Numbered from the stretch's first letter, positions 29,610 to 38,996 are shown. The stretch: DNA of 64,000 nt from Pandoraea sp. PE-S2T-3 (GCF_002179965.1 NZ_NGUQ01000015.1:62001-126000); one strand, 5' to 3'. Numbers and translations are program-made. Notes: generated by a model from the sequence alone, not told the origin.

Positions 29610-29631
29610 TTCCCACGCAATCGCGTGGGAA
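29610..29631. promoter_or_regulatory. Inverted repeat upstream of the phosphoethanolamine transferase
   Basis: The 9-bp perfect arms TTCCCACGC and GCGTGGGAA flank AATC. There is no downstream T run, so it is more likely an operator or leader hairpin than a terminator. Confidence 0.5.
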
Positions 29632-29773
29632 TCCACTTCAACACACTAATAACTACCCTCATTCGCCTAAAAAAGTCGCACAACGCTGACACTTTCCCGA
29701 GTCTTGGCAGTCGAAACGCCCGATTCGGCAGCCCATGCGGTGCCGCGCGGGAACTCTCACCCCGCAAAGACAA

Positions 29774-31471
29774 ATGGCCACAGCACGAACTGGCCCGAAA
29801 AAAGCTCGGCGGAGACAGCGATTGAAACCCTTATTGCATCGGCTATACCTCGGATTGGGCGGACTGGCAGCGTTCTGGGCCCTCGGCATGATCAGTGCCA
29901 ACGAATACGGCAAGAGCGCCGCCCTCATGGCGACCGCCCTGCCCGGCCTTGCCGGCCTTTGCCTGCTATTGCGCGCGCGGCCCGTCTGGTTCAGCGCCAC
30001 CACGCTCAGCGTCATCGCCGTGTTCTTTTTCGATGCCGCCACCAAGGGCTTCCTGCGCGACTACTTCGGCATGCGCCCCAATCACCTGTTGGTACTGCAC
30101 GCAGTGTTCAACACCAATCCGTCCGAAACCAACGAGTTCTTCCGCCATAACTGGCGCGACGTCTTCGAAGCCAGTGCCGCCTTCGTGGTGCTGATGGGCG
30201 CCGTCGTGTTCGGCGAGCGCCGCCTCGCACGCGAAGAAGCCCGGCAATCGCCCGCACCGATGCAGCGCACCGGCAAGTCGACCGTCGTGGCGCTGCTGGC
30301 CGTTTTCCTCGCGCTGCACTTCAACCCGACGATGGCCAAGGAGAATCCGCTGCTCTACTGGCCGATGCGCTATCTCGATTACAAGGGGCAAGCCGATCAC
30401 GCCGCGCAACTACAACGCGATCTCGACCGCAACATGGCGCAACGTGCGGATTGGCGCGTGCAGTATCACGGGCCGGACAAGAACACCGTCGTCTGGGTGA
30501 TCGGCGAGAGTTTGAATCGCAACAACATGTCGCTCTACGGCTACGCACGCAACACCACGCCGATGCTCGATTCGCTGCGCGGCGATCTCACGGTGTTCCG
30601 CGACGTGGTGTCGTCGGAACCGGCAACGATGTCGTCGCTCATGAAGATGCTCACACCGGCCAGCCTCGACGACCCCGAAGCGTGGACGCGCCAGCCCGAT
30701 GTCGTGATGCTCGCCCGGGAAGCCGGCTACCGCACTTACTGGATCTCGAATCAGGTGCCCAACGACGGCTGGTTAGGTTTGGTAGCCAAGCGCGCCGACG
30801 AGCAGGTGTTCATCAACAAGGGGTACGGACGCGGCGAGAACAACGTCGACGGCAATCTGCTGCCCGCCTTTGATGCGGCGCTGGCCAGCGAAGCCCCGAA
30901 GAAGCTGATCATCGTGCATCTGCTGGGGGCGCACCCGACCTACGACATGCGCTATCCCGAAGAATTCGCACGCTTCGACAATACCGACGATGCCGTGATG
31001 GCCACGCTCGCGGCACAAGGCCGGTCGACGTGGGTACGGCACCTGCGCAATGAGTACGACAACGCCATCGCGTACAACGATTTTGTGGTCTCCAATTTGA
31101 TTCGCAAAACGATGGCGACAGGCGCGCAAAGCGACGCCAGTCTGCTGTTCAGTTCCGACCATGCGCAGGAAGTGGGCCATACGCGCAATCACGCCGGGCA
31201 GTCGGTGGCCGACGCGTCCGGTTACGAAATTCCGATGGTTGTGTGGTCACGTGACGGCGCGCAGCAACCCGGCGTACCGACCCAATTGACTCAGGCTGTG
31301 CTGGAAGCGCGCCCGTACCAGACGGACCGGCTCGAACACACGCTGCTGGGCATGCTCGACATCGACACGCGTTACTACAGCGCTTCGGACGATCTGCTCA
31401 GTCCGGCCTTCACGCCGCGCGAGCGTCGTATCAACGGGCAGGCATACACGTGGCTTCAGCCCAACAGCTAG
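29774..31471 (+). CDS. Phosphoethanolamine transferase (EptA/CptA family)
   Basis: Inner-membrane enzyme that transfers phosphoethanolamine from phosphatidylethanolamine to LPS, with the catalytic domain in the periplasm. 565 aa: about four N-terminal helices, then a sulfatase-fold domain. VIGESLNRNNMSLYGYARNT carries the first zinc Glu, EPATMSSL the likely nucleophilic Thr, and FSSDHAQEVG and NHAGQ the later metal ligands. Shorter N-terminus than five-helix EptA. The ATG at 29774 has a weak ribosome site; a TTG at 29822 with GGAGA seven bases upstream is a serious alternative. Acceptor (lipid A, core heptose or other) cannot be told. Confidence 0.85.
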   Translation: MATARTGPKKARRRQRLKPLLHRLYLGLGGLAAFWALGMISANEYGKSAALMATALPGLAGLCLLLRARPVWFSATTLSVIAVFFFDAATKGFLRDYFGMRPNHLLVLHAVFNTNPSETNEFFRHNWRDVFEASAAFVVLMGAVVFGERRLAREEARQSPAPMQRTGKSTVVALLAVFLALHFNPTMAKENPLLYWPMRYLDYKGQADHAAQLQRDLDRNMAQRADWRVQYHGPDKNTVVWVIGESLNRNNMSLYGYARNTTPMLDSLRGDLTVFRDVVSSEPATMSSLMKMLTPASLDDPEAWTRQPDVVMLAREAGYRTYWISNQVPNDGWLGLVAKRADEQVFINKGYGRGENNVDGNLLPAFDAALASEAPKKLIIVHLLGAHPTYDMRYPEEFARFDNTDDAVMATLAAQGRSTWVRHLRNEYDNAIAYNDFVVSNLIRKTMATGAQSDASLLFSSDHAQEVGHTRNHAGQSVADASGYEIPMVVWSRDGAQQPGVPTQLTQAVLEARPYQTDRLEHTLLGMLDIDTRYYSASDDLLSPAFTPRERRINGQAYTWLQPNS

Positions 31472-31602
31472 GCAGCGCCCCGCCTGAATTCACTGGCCAT
31501 TCCATCGGAAATCGACCGGAATTCAATCGCAAGAAACGGAGCGTCTCTGCGCACCACACCGCCTAGACTCCCCCTCGTCTGACCAATTTCGAGGGGATGG
31601 GT

Positions 31603-32880
31603 ATGGCACAGGAGTGGGCGCAGAGCCCGAAGGCACCGCCCGTCACGTCGCTCGTGACATCGTTGTCGCATGCGAATCTCGCCGCGCAGTTCAGCGAACA
31701 GATGACGCTCGCCGTCATTCCCATCGTTGCCGTCATCGCGCTCGGCGCCTCGGCTGAACAGACGGCCTCGTTGCAGGCGGCCACGACCCTCCCCTTTCTG
31801 CTGCTCTCGCTGCCCGCCGGTGTGCTGGCCGATCGCTATCGGCGCAAGCCGCTCATGGTCGCGACCGAACTGCTGCGTGCCGTCGCTTTGCTCGGCTTGT
31901 TCGCGCTGTTTCGTGCGCAGCTGCTGACACTGCCCGCGTTGGGCATGCTCGGCTTTGCGATGGCCACGGGCACGGTCGTCTTCGGTGCCGCCGCGCCGTC
32001 GCTGGTCGCTGCGCTCGTCGATCCGGCAGATCTGCTCACGGCCAACCGGCGGCTTGAGATTGCGCGCAGTATTGCGTTCACGGCGGGCCCGGCATTGGGC
32101 GGCCTTTTGGCGGGATGGGCATCGGGCACGCTCGCGTTTGCCGCCGCGTTCGTGCTCTCGCTCGCGAGCGTCTATTGCCTGACGCGCTTGCCTGCCGAAG
32201 CCCCTCGCGTGGCATCCCGCCGCCATTTCGTGCATGAACTTGCCGAGGGCGTGCGCTTCATCGCGCGCAGCCCTTATCTGCGGCCCATCGTGGCGACGGC
32301 GTTCGTCTTCAATACCTCGTGGTATCTGCTGCTCGCCATCTTCGCGTACTACGCCATCCACGCGCTGGCGTTCTCGGCGCAGGCAGTCGGCATTGCGTTG
32401 GGTGTCTACGGGTTCGGGATGGTGTGTGGCGCGTTCGGCTACCGGCGCGTGGCGAAGCGGCTCTCGTTCGGCCGGCAGATCGTGCTGGGGCCCGCCTGCG
32501 CTGCCCTCGCGTCGTTGCTGATGGTGGCGACGTGGCAGATGTCGGGCGGCGTGGCGGCCTATGCCGTGGTATTCGCCGCGTTCTTTCTGTTCGGTTTCGG
32601 CCCGATCGTCTGGACCATCTCCACAACATCGCTGCGTCAGGTCGTGACACCGGGCGGGTTGATCGCCCGCGTGTCGGCGGTGACGATGACCGCTACGGCC
32701 GGAGCACGTCCGTTCGGGGCGTTTCTCGGCGCATGGCTGGCGGCGACACTGGGCACGCGGTATTGCCTGGCCGCCATGGCGGCCGGGTTCGCGGTGCAAC
32801 TCGGCATCATCGTGTTTTCACCGGCCTCGCGACTGTCCGCCATCGAAGCGGCGTCGCTGGATGCCGCCAAACCGGCCTGA
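31603..32880 (+). CDS. MFS transporter, EntS-like (MFS_3)
   Basis: Exporter-type permease with about 12 helices, 425 aa. Motif A reads LADRYRRKPLMVATELLRA, and the general pattern is like EntS and related macrolide or siderophore exporters. GAGGGG sits six bases before the ATG at 31603; an ATG two codons earlier overlaps that site. It stands alone, ended by a terminator shared with gabD. Substrate unknown. Confidence 0.85.
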   Translation: MAQEWAQSPKAPPVTSLVTSLSHANLAAQFSEQMTLAVIPIVAVIALGASAEQTASLQAATTLPFLLLSLPAGVLADRYRRKPLMVATELLRAVALLGLFALFRAQLLTLPALGMLGFAMATGTVVFGAAAPSLVAALVDPADLLTANRRLEIARSIAFTAGPALGGLLAGWASGTLAFAAAFVLSLASVYCLTRLPAEAPRVASRRHFVHELAEGVRFIARSPYLRPIVATAFVFNTSWYLLLAIFAYYAIHALAFSAQAVGIALGVYGFGMVCGAFGYRRVAKRLSFGRQIVLGPACAALASLLMVATWQMSGGVAAYAVVFAAFFLFGFGPIVWTISTTSLRQVVTPGGLIARVSAVTMTATAGARPFGAFLGAWLAATLGTRYCLAAMAAGFAVQLGIIVFSPASRLSAIEAASLDAAKPA

Positions 32881-32918
32881 AGCATCACGCGCGTTGACGC
32901 TGCATTGACGCTGAAATG

Positions 32919-32955
32919 AAAAAAGCCGACGCAGTCGCCTGCATCGGCTTTTTTT
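32919..32955. terminator. Bidirectional rho-independent terminator
   Basis: AAAAAAGCCGACGCAG and CTGCATCGGCTTTTTTT pair with one mismatch around TCGC. It separates the convergent MFS and gabD genes. Confidence 0.9.
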
Positions 32956-32997
32956 GCTACCGGGCGTTCGATATCACACGATCAGAGGATCTGATGC

Positions 32998-34431
32998 TCA
33001 GACGTCGAGACGCGTAACGAACTTCGGTTGCAGGTACGCTTCGAGAGCTTCCGGGCCGCCTTCCGAACCGTAGCCGCTGTCCTTCACGCCGCCGAACGGC
33101 ACTTCCGGCAGCGCAAGGCCCGAATGGTTGATCGTCAGCATGCCGCTTTCCACGCGCGTGGACAGGCGCTGCGCCGTGCCCGCCGACGTGGTGTAGGCGT
33201 ACGCGGCCAGACCATACGGCAGACGGTTGGCTTCGGCGATGGCTTCTTCTTCCGTATCGAACGGGTTGATGATCGCCACCGGGCCGAACGGCTCTTCGTG
33301 CATGATCTTTGCCGTGAGCGGCACGTTGCACAGCACCGTCGGGGCGTAGAAGTGACCACCGTCGGCGGCACGCTTGCCACCGGTTTTCAGTTCGGCACCG
33401 TGAGCCACCGCGTCATCGACGATGGCGCTGATGGCTTCGAAGCGCTTGCCGTTCACGAGCGGGCCCATCGTCGTTTCCGGGTCCAGACCGTTACCCACGC
33501 GCACGGCTTCGGCCGCCTTAACGAAGGCTGCGACGAACTGGTCGTACACACCGCGCTGCACGATGAAGCGCGTCGGCGCGATACAGACCTGACCGGCGTT
33601 GCGGAACTTGCCGCCAGCGAGGTTGCGCACGGCAGCGGCGATGTCGGCGTCGTTGAAGATCAGTGCCGGGGCATGGCCGCCGAGCTCCATCGTCACGCGC
33701 TTCATGTGCAGACCGGCCATGGCGGCCAGTTGCTTGCCCACCGGCGTGGAGCCCGTGAACGAGACCTTGCGGATGGTCGGGTGCGGGATCAGATACGACG
33801 AGATTTCGGCCGGCACGCCGTACACGAGGTTCAGCACACCATCGGGCAGACCGGCGTCGGCGAAGGCGCGAATCAGTGCAGCGGGCGATGCCGGGGTTTC
33901 TTCCGGTGCCTTGACGATCACCGAGCAACCAGCGGCCAGCGCAGCGGAGACTTTGCGCACGACCTGATTGACCGGGAAGTTCCACGGCGTGAAGGCAGCG
34001 ACGGCGCCGACCGGCGTCGGGATCACCAATTGCGTGACATTCGGCACGCGCGACGGGACGAGACGGCCGTAAGCGCGTTTGCCTTCTTCTGCGAAGAATT
34101 CAATGATGTCGGCGGCGGAGAGCACTTCACCCTTGGCTTCGCCGACCGGCTTGCCCTGCTCCAGCGTCATCTGGCGGGCGATATCACCCACGCGTTCGCG
34201 CAGCAGGCCGGCGGCTTTGCGCATGAGCTTGGCGCGCTCGAACGGGGCGACTTCGCGCCACTTGGCGAAACCGGCTTCGGCGGCGGCAAGGGCGGCGTCC
34301 AGATCCGGTTGCGTGGCGCGGGCCACGGTGCCGATGGTTTCACCGGTGGCCGGGTTTTCGATCGGCAGCGTCAGGCCTTCTGCGCCCGCTTTCCACTGCC
34401 CATTGATAAACAATTCGACTTGATGCGACAT
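32998..34431 (-). CDS. gabD: NAD(P)-dependent succinate-semialdehyde dehydrogenase family protein
   Basis: Aldehyde dehydrogenase of the succinate-semialdehyde class, 477 aa. It would oxidise succinate semialdehyde to succinate in 4-aminobutyrate degradation. [19 protein letters not shown], catalytic Glu in ELGGHAP and catalytic Cys in [13 protein letters not shown] are visible, as is HEEPFGPVA. No gabT or other GABA genes are nearby, so the physiological aldehyde could differ. Two perfect 16-bp palindromes lie 57 and 113 bp upstream of the start. Confidence 0.88.
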   Translation of the reverse strand: MSHQVELFINGQWKAGAEGLTLPIENPATGETIGTVARATQPDLDAALAAAEAGFAKWREVAPFERAKLMRKAAGLLRERVGDIARQMTLEQGKPVGEAKGEVLSAADIIEFFAEEGKRAYGRLVPSRVPNVTQLVIPTPVGAVAAFTPWNFPVNQVVRKVSAALAAGCSVIVKAPEETPASPAALIRAFADAGLPDGVLNLVYGVPAEISSYLIPHPTIRKVSFTGSTPVGKQLAAMAGLHMKRVTMELGGHAPALIFNDADIAAAVRNLAGGKFRNAGQVCIAPTRFIVQRGVYDQFVAAFVKAAEAVRVGNGLDPETTMGPLVNGKRFEAISAIVDDAVAHGAELKTGGKRAADGGHFYAPTVLCNVPLTAKIMHEEPFGPVAIINPFDTEEEAIAEANRLPYGLAAYAYTTSAGTAQRLSTRVESGMLTINHSGLALPEVPFGGVKDSGYGSEGGPEALEAYLQPKFVTRLDV

Positions 34432-34487
34432 TCGACGTCTCCGATGACTTCATGGGGGAATCCCGCAAGCATAGCGTAGTCTCGCCG

Positions 34488-34503
34488 GACGCGTCGACGC
34501 GTC
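34488..34503. promoter_or_regulatory. Perfect 16-bp palindrome, gabD-proximal
   Basis: GACGCGTCGACGCGTC equals its own reverse complement, 57 bp upstream of the gabD ATG. Its position near a promoter suggests an operator, though its GC-rich alternating composition makes chance occurrence more likely than for the distal one. Confidence 0.4.
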
Positions 34504-34543
34504 GAAAAGCAGGGGTATCCGTGAATGTTTGCCATGACGCTAC

Positions 34544-34559
34544 CTGTCAACGTTGACAG
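34544..34559. promoter_or_regulatory. Perfect 16-bp palindrome, gabD-distal operator candidate
   Basis: CTGTCAACGTTGACAG is a perfect palindrome in the 272-bp spacer between gabD (-) and the delta-60 gene (+). The TGTCAA/TTGACA half-sites are typical of dimeric GntR- or LacI-type operators, but no specific regulator is identified. Confidence 0.55.
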
Positions 34560-34703
34560 TTGCTGCGCACACGTTGTGAGCCAAGAGTGGTAGCGAGCCG
34601 GTGTGTCGGTGGCAACGCTACGACCGACTTGCAGTCGCCGCCCCGGTATCGCTGATGCCGTAGATGCGATGTGACTGCCCTCACGAGCAACGAGGTAATC
34701 GTC

Positions 34704-35915
34704 ATGAACCAGACTTTACGCGCGGGCGATCTCGACCCGTCATTTGGCAACCGCGGGCATTCCGACATACCGGGTGGTCTGGGGACTTCCGCGCTGCGTC
34801 CGGATCAAAAAATCGTGACGGTCGAGGGCATCTTGGATAGCGTCGGCATTCGCGTCTTTCGTCACCTACCCGACGGCACACCTGATCCACTCTTTGGCGC
34901 CGAGGGAAAAGCAATCCATTTTCCTCACGCGGAGGCAATTAATTTCAGCGTGCTCGGATGCTCGTTCCAGTCCGACGGCAAGATCATCGTGTCAGGCAAT
35001 CTGAATTTTCCGGAAGAAAGCCGCTACCAGTTGTTGGTCGCGCGGCTGCATGAGGACGGTCAGCTTGACACCGGGTTCGGCAACGCCGGATTCACGATGG
35101 TCATTCTGGACAATCCCTATAGCAACGAAATTTTCGGTTTCAGTGTCCAGCAAGACGGTCGCATCGTCCTGTGTATGCGCGGCTCAGGCCGCAGTGCCCT
35201 CGTCCGCCTCGCTTCGGATGGCACACTCGACCCCTCGTTTGGCGTGGTCGGCATTTCCTCGGATGTTCCCCCGCAAGCGCATCTTCTCGGCATTTTGCCC
35301 CAGAGTGACGGCACGTTGATGTTGTGGGGAACTGCAACGTACGATGCGCCCGTCCACCTGCAACCGCAGGTATCCCGGTACGACGACAGAGGCAAACCCG
35401 TTCCGACGTTTGGTGACGACGGGTATCGTTTTTTCGATTATCCGGAGCAGTATCCCGGCTCAACCTTTTGGCAAGCCGTCGCACTCGCGACACGGTCAGA
35501 CGGAAAGATCCTCGTGCTCGGACTGGCCAGCCCGCCGGAGCGTCCGCAGACGACCTGGATAACGCGTCTTGAGACAGACGGGGCGACGGACATGACCTTC
35601 AACGACGGCAAACTCCTCATGACGCCGATTGGTAACGAGGGCAATGTTGCAGGCGCGTTCCTGCTCCAACCTGACGGAAAGTTCATCTGGGCGGGCTATA
35701 CCGGCGGTGTGAGCAAGACCACGCTTGAACGACGTTTGGCCGACGGGTCTCGTGACCCGACATTCGGCAATGACGGCCTGGTCATCTCGGATCCGCCTCC
35801 GGGCTCGCTGATGGCCAAGGGGACACCGATGCTGCAAGCGGACGGCAAGTTGCTGTTGTCTTCGCGGGTGCTTGGCGCACTGACCGGCGTGCGACTCAGC
35901 CGCTACTTGCTGTAA
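34704..35915 (+). CDS. Delta-60 repeat protein (DUF5122-type beta-propeller)
   Basis: 403-aa protein built from repeats of the delta-60 type: the motif xDPxFGxxG recurs seven times (LDPSFGNRG, PDPLFGAEG, LDTGFGNAG, LDPSFGVVG, PVPTFGDDG, TDMTFNDGK, RDPTFGNDG), each followed by a segment with xxDGKIxVxG-like ending. This predicts a closed beta-propeller. There is no signal peptide. GAGG lies before the ATG at 34704, which is preferred over 34671. Function unknown; such proteins occur in secreted or surface contexts and beside recombination hotspots. Its codon use and base composition look less GC-rich than neighbours, hinting at transfer. Confidence 0.85.
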   Translation: MNQTLRAGDLDPSFGNRGHSDIPGGLGTSALRPDQKIVTVEGILDSVGIRVFRHLPDGTPDPLFGAEGKAIHFPHAEAINFSVLGCSFQSDGKIIVSGNLNFPEESRYQLLVARLHEDGQLDTGFGNAGFTMVILDNPYSNEIFGFSVQQDGRIVLCMRGSGRSALVRLASDGTLDPSFGVVGISSDVPPQAHLLGILPQSDGTLMLWGTATYDAPVHLQPQVSRYDDRGKPVPTFGDDGYRFFDYPEQYPGSTFWQAVALATRSDGKILVLGLASPPERPQTTWITRLETDGATDMTFNDGKLLMTPIGNEGNVAGAFLLQPDGKFIWAGYTGGVSKTTLERRLADGSRDPTFGNDGLVISDPPPGSLMAKGTPMLQADGKLLLSSRVLGALTGVRLSRYLL

Positions 35916-35919
35916 GCCG

Positions 35920-36303
35920 CTAGCTCGATGTCTGCGCATCGGGACGGAATCCGACCTCTCTGACGCTCAGCAAGCAATCCACCGCCCATAGCGTCAGAAA
36001 CATACCGAACTGGGCGCCAAGCGCGCTTCGTGCGAGCAGGCATGCGACCGTTCCGCCTAACCCCAGAACGATCGCACCACGCCAAAAGTGCAGAGTTTTG
36101 ACACCGAATGTCGTACGCGGCTGTCGGCGCGAGCCGTAGAACCAGCTCGGGAACACCACCATGAAGATCGAACACGCGAAGTAGCTGAACAGCGCCGGGA
36201 AATAACTTCCCATCACCCTCGACCAGCCAACCAGCCAGAACACCCCGGCAAGGAGCAGCAAAGCACCGTACCAACCGGCGCGTGGCAGGTATGTCGTCTT
36301 CAT
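35920..36303 (-). CDS. Small integral membrane protein of unknown function
   Basis: 127-aa protein with four predicted helices (WYGALLLLAGVFWLVGW, YFPALFSYFACSIFMVVFP, GAIVLGLGGTVACLLA, FGMFLTLWAVDCLLS). No family recognised. The start at 36303 is chosen because AGAGAG lies six bases upstream; an ATG two codons earlier is possible. It is convergent with the delta-60 gene, only 4 bp apart. Confidence 0.7.
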   Translation of the reverse strand: MKTTYLPRAGWYGALLLLAGVFWLVGWSRVMGSYFPALFSYFACSIFMVVFPSWFYGSRRQPRTTFGVKTLHFWRGAIVLGLGGTVACLLARSALGAQFGMFLTLWAVDCLLSVREVGFRPDAQTSS

Positions 36304-36370
36304 GGGCATCTCTCTGATCGAATTCCCGCCATCGTAACGGCGTACATGCCGCCTTGCCAGAACCCAAAGC

Positions 36371-36424
36371 AAAAAGGGCCGGCACCCCGTGCGACGCATG
36401 ATGCGCCACCGAATACCGGCCCTT
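36371..36424 (-). terminator. Rho-independent terminator of hisC
   Basis: On the minus strand AAGGGCCGG and CCGGCCCTT pair around a 33-nt loop that has its own inner pairing, followed by TTTTTGC. Confidence 0.8.
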
Positions 36425-36458
36425 CGAGCGCTGACGTTTCCGTCCACTCTCTGGCGAA

Positions 36459-37529
36459 TCAGCCCGCCAGAACTTCCTTCAATGCGTCCGTGAAGGTCTC
36501 GCACTCTGCGTCGGTGCCCACCGTAATACGCAGGAACTGCGCCACGCGTGCGTTCTTGAAGTGGCGCACGATGATCGCGCGCTCACGCAGCGCGGCCGCC
36601 AGTTGCGCGGCATCGTGCAACGGATGACGCGCGAACACGAAGTTCGCCTTCGACGGCAATACTTCAAAGCCCAGCGCCGTCATGCGTTCGACCAGCGCCT
36701 CACGGCTCGCGATCACCGCCTGACGCGTCTGCTCGAAGTACGCCTCGTCTTCGATCGCCGCCACACCGGCCGCTTGTGCCAGCCGGTCGAGCGGATACGA
36801 GTTGAAGCTGTTCTTCACACGCTCCAGTGCTTCGATCAGGTCCGGATGTCCAATGGCGAAGCCAAGCCGCAACCCCGCCAGCGAGCGCGACTTCGACAGC
36901 GTTTGCACCACCAGCAGATTCGGATACTTCGCAATCAACCCCGCCGCCGTCTCGCCGCCAAAGTCGATATACGCCTCATCGATCACGACCACCGAGCCCG
37001 CGTTATCCGCCAGCACGCGCTCGATCTCGCCCAAGGCGATCGCACGGCCCGTCGGTGCGTTCGGATTCGGGAAGATGATGCCGCCGTTCGGCCTGCGGTA
37101 ATCCTCTGCGCGAATCTCGAACGTGTCGGACAGCGGCACGGTGTCGAATGCGACGCCATACAGCCCGCAATACACGGGATAGAAGCTGTACGTGATGTCC
37201 GGGTAGAGAATCGGTTTGTCGTGCTTGAGCAGCCCCTGAAACACGTTGGCCAGCACTTCGTCCGAACCGTTGCCCACGTGCACGTTGGCAACTTCCAGAC
37301 CGAAACGCGTTGCAATCGCCTGCTTGAAACGGCGCGCGTCCGGGTCCGGATACAGCTTCAGCGCCTCGGCATCGCTGCCGAGCGCGTCGCGAATGGCGGC
37401 GAGCACGCGCGGCGACGGGCCGTACGGGTTCTCATTGGTGTTGAGCTTGATGAGCCGCTGCATCTGCGGCTGCTCACCGGGCACGTAGGGCGTCAAATCG
37501 GCAACGCCCGCGCTCCAGAATCGACTCAT
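36459..37529 (-). CDS. hisC: Histidinol-phosphate aminotransferase
   Basis: PLP aminotransferase converting imidazole-acetol phosphate to histidinol phosphate in histidine synthesis, with activity often broader. 356 aa from [20 protein letters not shown] at 37529. [42 protein letters not shown] and the PLP-lysine [16 protein letters not shown] are intact. It lies 16 bp downstream of metZ and so probably falls under the SAM-responsive leader of that gene. The remaining his genes are not in the window, so this may be a second, HisC2-type copy. Confidence 0.93.
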   Translation of the reverse strand: MSRFWSAGVADLTPYVPGEQPQMQRLIKLNTNENPYGPSPRVLAAIRDALGSDAEALKLYPDPDARRFKQAIATRFGLEVANVHVGNGSDEVLANVFQGLLKHDKPILYPDITYSFYPVYCGLYGVAFDTVPLSDTFEIRAEDYRRPNGGIIFPNPNAPTGRAIALGEIERVLADNAGSVVVIDEAYIDFGGETAAGLIAKYPNLLVVQTLSKSRSLAGLRLGFAIGHPDLIEALERVKNSFNSYPLDRLAQAAGVAAIEDEAYFEQTRQAVIASREALVERMTALGFEVLPSKANFVFARHPLHDAAQLAAALRERAIIVRHFKNARVAQFLRITVGTDAECETFTDALKEVLAG

Positions 37530-37545
37530 GTCCGCTGCGCTCCGC

Positions 37546-38742
37546 TTATTGCGCGTTCGGCGCAAAGCCGCGCGACAGATCGGCCTGAATGTCAGCGGGC
37601 GACTCAAGCCCCACCGCCAGACGAATCAGCCCTTCCGTAATCCCCGCGGCAGCGCGCGCTTCCGGCGTGATACGGCCGTGCGTGGTGCTGGCCGGGTGCG
37701 TGATGGTCGTGCGCGTATCGCCCAAGTTGCCGGTAATCGACAGCACACGCGTGTTGTCGATTACACGCCAGGCGTTTTCGCGTTGTTCGGCCGGCGTGGC
37801 GCCCTTCAGTTCAAACGCGACGATCGCACCGCCCGCCTTCTGCTGACGCTGCGCCAGTTCGTATTGCGGGTGCGACGGCAGGCCCGGGTAGAACACGCGT
37901 GCGACTTGCGGTTGCTGCTCCAGCCATTGCGCCACAGTCAGCGCGCTGGCCGATTGCCGCTCCATGCGCAGCGACAGCGTTTCCATGCCCTTCAGAATCA
38001 CCCATGCGTTAAACGCCGAGAGCGTCGGGCCCGCGCTGCGCACGAACGGGAAGACCTTGCCCATGATGAAGTCTTTCGTGCCCACGATGGCACCACCGAG
38101 CACACGGCCCTGACCGTCGAGATACTTGGTGGCCGAGTGCACGACCACATCCGCACCGTATTCGATCGGACGCTGCAACGCCGGCGTACAGAAACAGTTG
38201 TCGACGACGAACAAGGCGTTCGCTTCCTTCGCGATCTTGCCGATGGCGGCAATGTCGGCGATGTCGGTGAGCGGGTTCGACGGGGTTTCGAGGAAGAACA
38301 TCTTCGTGTTCGGCTTGATCGCGGCGCGCCAGGCGTCGAGATCGGTCGGATCGACGAAGGTCGTCTCCACGCCGAAACGGCTGAAGATCGTCGAGAACAC
38401 GTTCAGCGTGGAGCCGAAGATGCTTTGCGAGCTGACAAGGTGATCACCGGCCGACAGCGCCGTCATCACGACCGAGACAATCGCCGCCATGCCCGAAGCG
38501 GTGGCCATACAGGCCTCGCCGCCTTCCAGTGCCGCCAGACGGTCCTGGAACATCGACACCGTCGGGTTGGTGAAGCGCGAATAGGTGAAGCCCTCTTCCG
38601 AGTGCGCGAAGCGCTCGGCAGCCTCGGCCGCGCTCTTGAAGACGAAGCTCGAGGTCAGGTACAGCGCCTCGGAATGCTCACCGAACTCGGAGCGCTGCGT
38701 GCCCGCGCGCACCGCCAGGGTATCGAAATCGAAGGAGTCCAT
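37546..38742 (-). CDS. metZ: O-succinylhomoserine sulfhydrylase
   Basis: PLP enzyme joining sulfide to O-succinylhomoserine to give homocysteine for methionine. 398 aa. [44 protein letters not shown] and the PLP-lysine [14 protein letters not shown] are typical of the Cys/Met metabolism family; the MetZ/MetB/MetC distinction rests on overall resemblance and the neighbouring purF. It is preceded by a SAM-II-like aptamer and terminator and followed by hisC. Confidence 0.93.
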   Translation of the reverse strand: MDSFDFDTLAVRAGTQRSEFGEHSEALYLTSSFVFKSAAEAAERFAHSEEGFTYSRFTNPTVSMFQDRLAALEGGEACMATASGMAAIVSVVMTALSAGDHLVSSQSIFGSTLNVFSTIFSRFGVETTFVDPTDLDAWRAAIKPNTKMFFLETPSNPLTDIADIAAIGKIAKEANALFVVDNCFCTPALQRPIEYGADVVVHSATKYLDGQGRVLGGAIVGTKDFIMGKVFPFVRSAGPTLSAFNAWVILKGMETLSLRMERQSASALTVAQWLEQQPQVARVFYPGLPSHPQYELAQRQQKAGGAIVAFELKGATPAEQRENAWRVIDNTRVLSITGNLGDTRTTITHPASTTHGRITPEARAAAGITEGLIRLAVGLESPADIQADLSRGFAPNAQ

Positions 38743-38756
38743 CGTGTATCTCGTTT

Positions 38757-38797
38757 CAAAAAGAAAAAGCCCGTTTCGCTTGTCAGCAAAACGGGCT
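38757..38797 (-). terminator. Riboswitch-associated rho-independent terminator before metZ
   Basis: On the minus strand AGCCCGTTTTGCT and AGCGAAACGGGCT form a 13-bp stem (one G-U pair) with loop GACA, followed by TTTTTCTTTTTG. It sits between the SAM-II-like aptamer and the metZ ATG, 15 bp before the start, so it can act as a conditional terminator, and also ends purF readthrough. Confidence 0.92.
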
Positions 38798-38811
38798 CGA
38801 AATCCATCTGT

Positions 38812-38880
38812 CTAGGCCTCGCTTTAGCTGTTTCGGGGATGTTCCCCCACGTCCGCAAGCTGAAATCAAATCGACGTGAA
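38812..38880 (-). promoter_or_regulatory. SAM-II-type riboswitch aptamer upstream of metZ
   Basis: Read on the minus strand, P1 CACGTC (38878-38873) pairs with GACGTG (38853-38848) and encloses GATTTGA and CTTGC, elements conserved in SAM-II RNAs. A small GGGGAACATCCCC hairpin follows, then AGCTAAAGCGAGG, the signature 3' strand; GCTT can pair with AAGC for the pseudoknot. SAM-II aptamers precede methionine genes in alpha- and beta-proteobacteria, and metZ is the downstream gene. Together with the intrinsic terminator at 38757-38797 this predicts transcription termination when SAM is abundant. Recognised by eye, not by covariance search. Confidence 0.8.
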
Positions 38881-38884
38881 AAGC

Positions 38885-38893
38885 AGTGTAGCA
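38885..38893 (-). promoter_or_regulatory. Extended -10 promoter of the metZ leader
   Basis: TGCTACACT on the minus strand fits an extended -10. The predicted start near 38878 coincides with the first base of the aptamer P1 stem. Confidence 0.5.
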
Positions 38894-38996
38894 CGTTGCA
38901 GGCACGGAAGGAAAATCCCTCCTTGCGCTGCTGGCCGGCCTCTGGCGCCGTAGCGCGCTGGCCAGCCTGTCTGAGCGGCGCGCTCAGCCATTGGCC

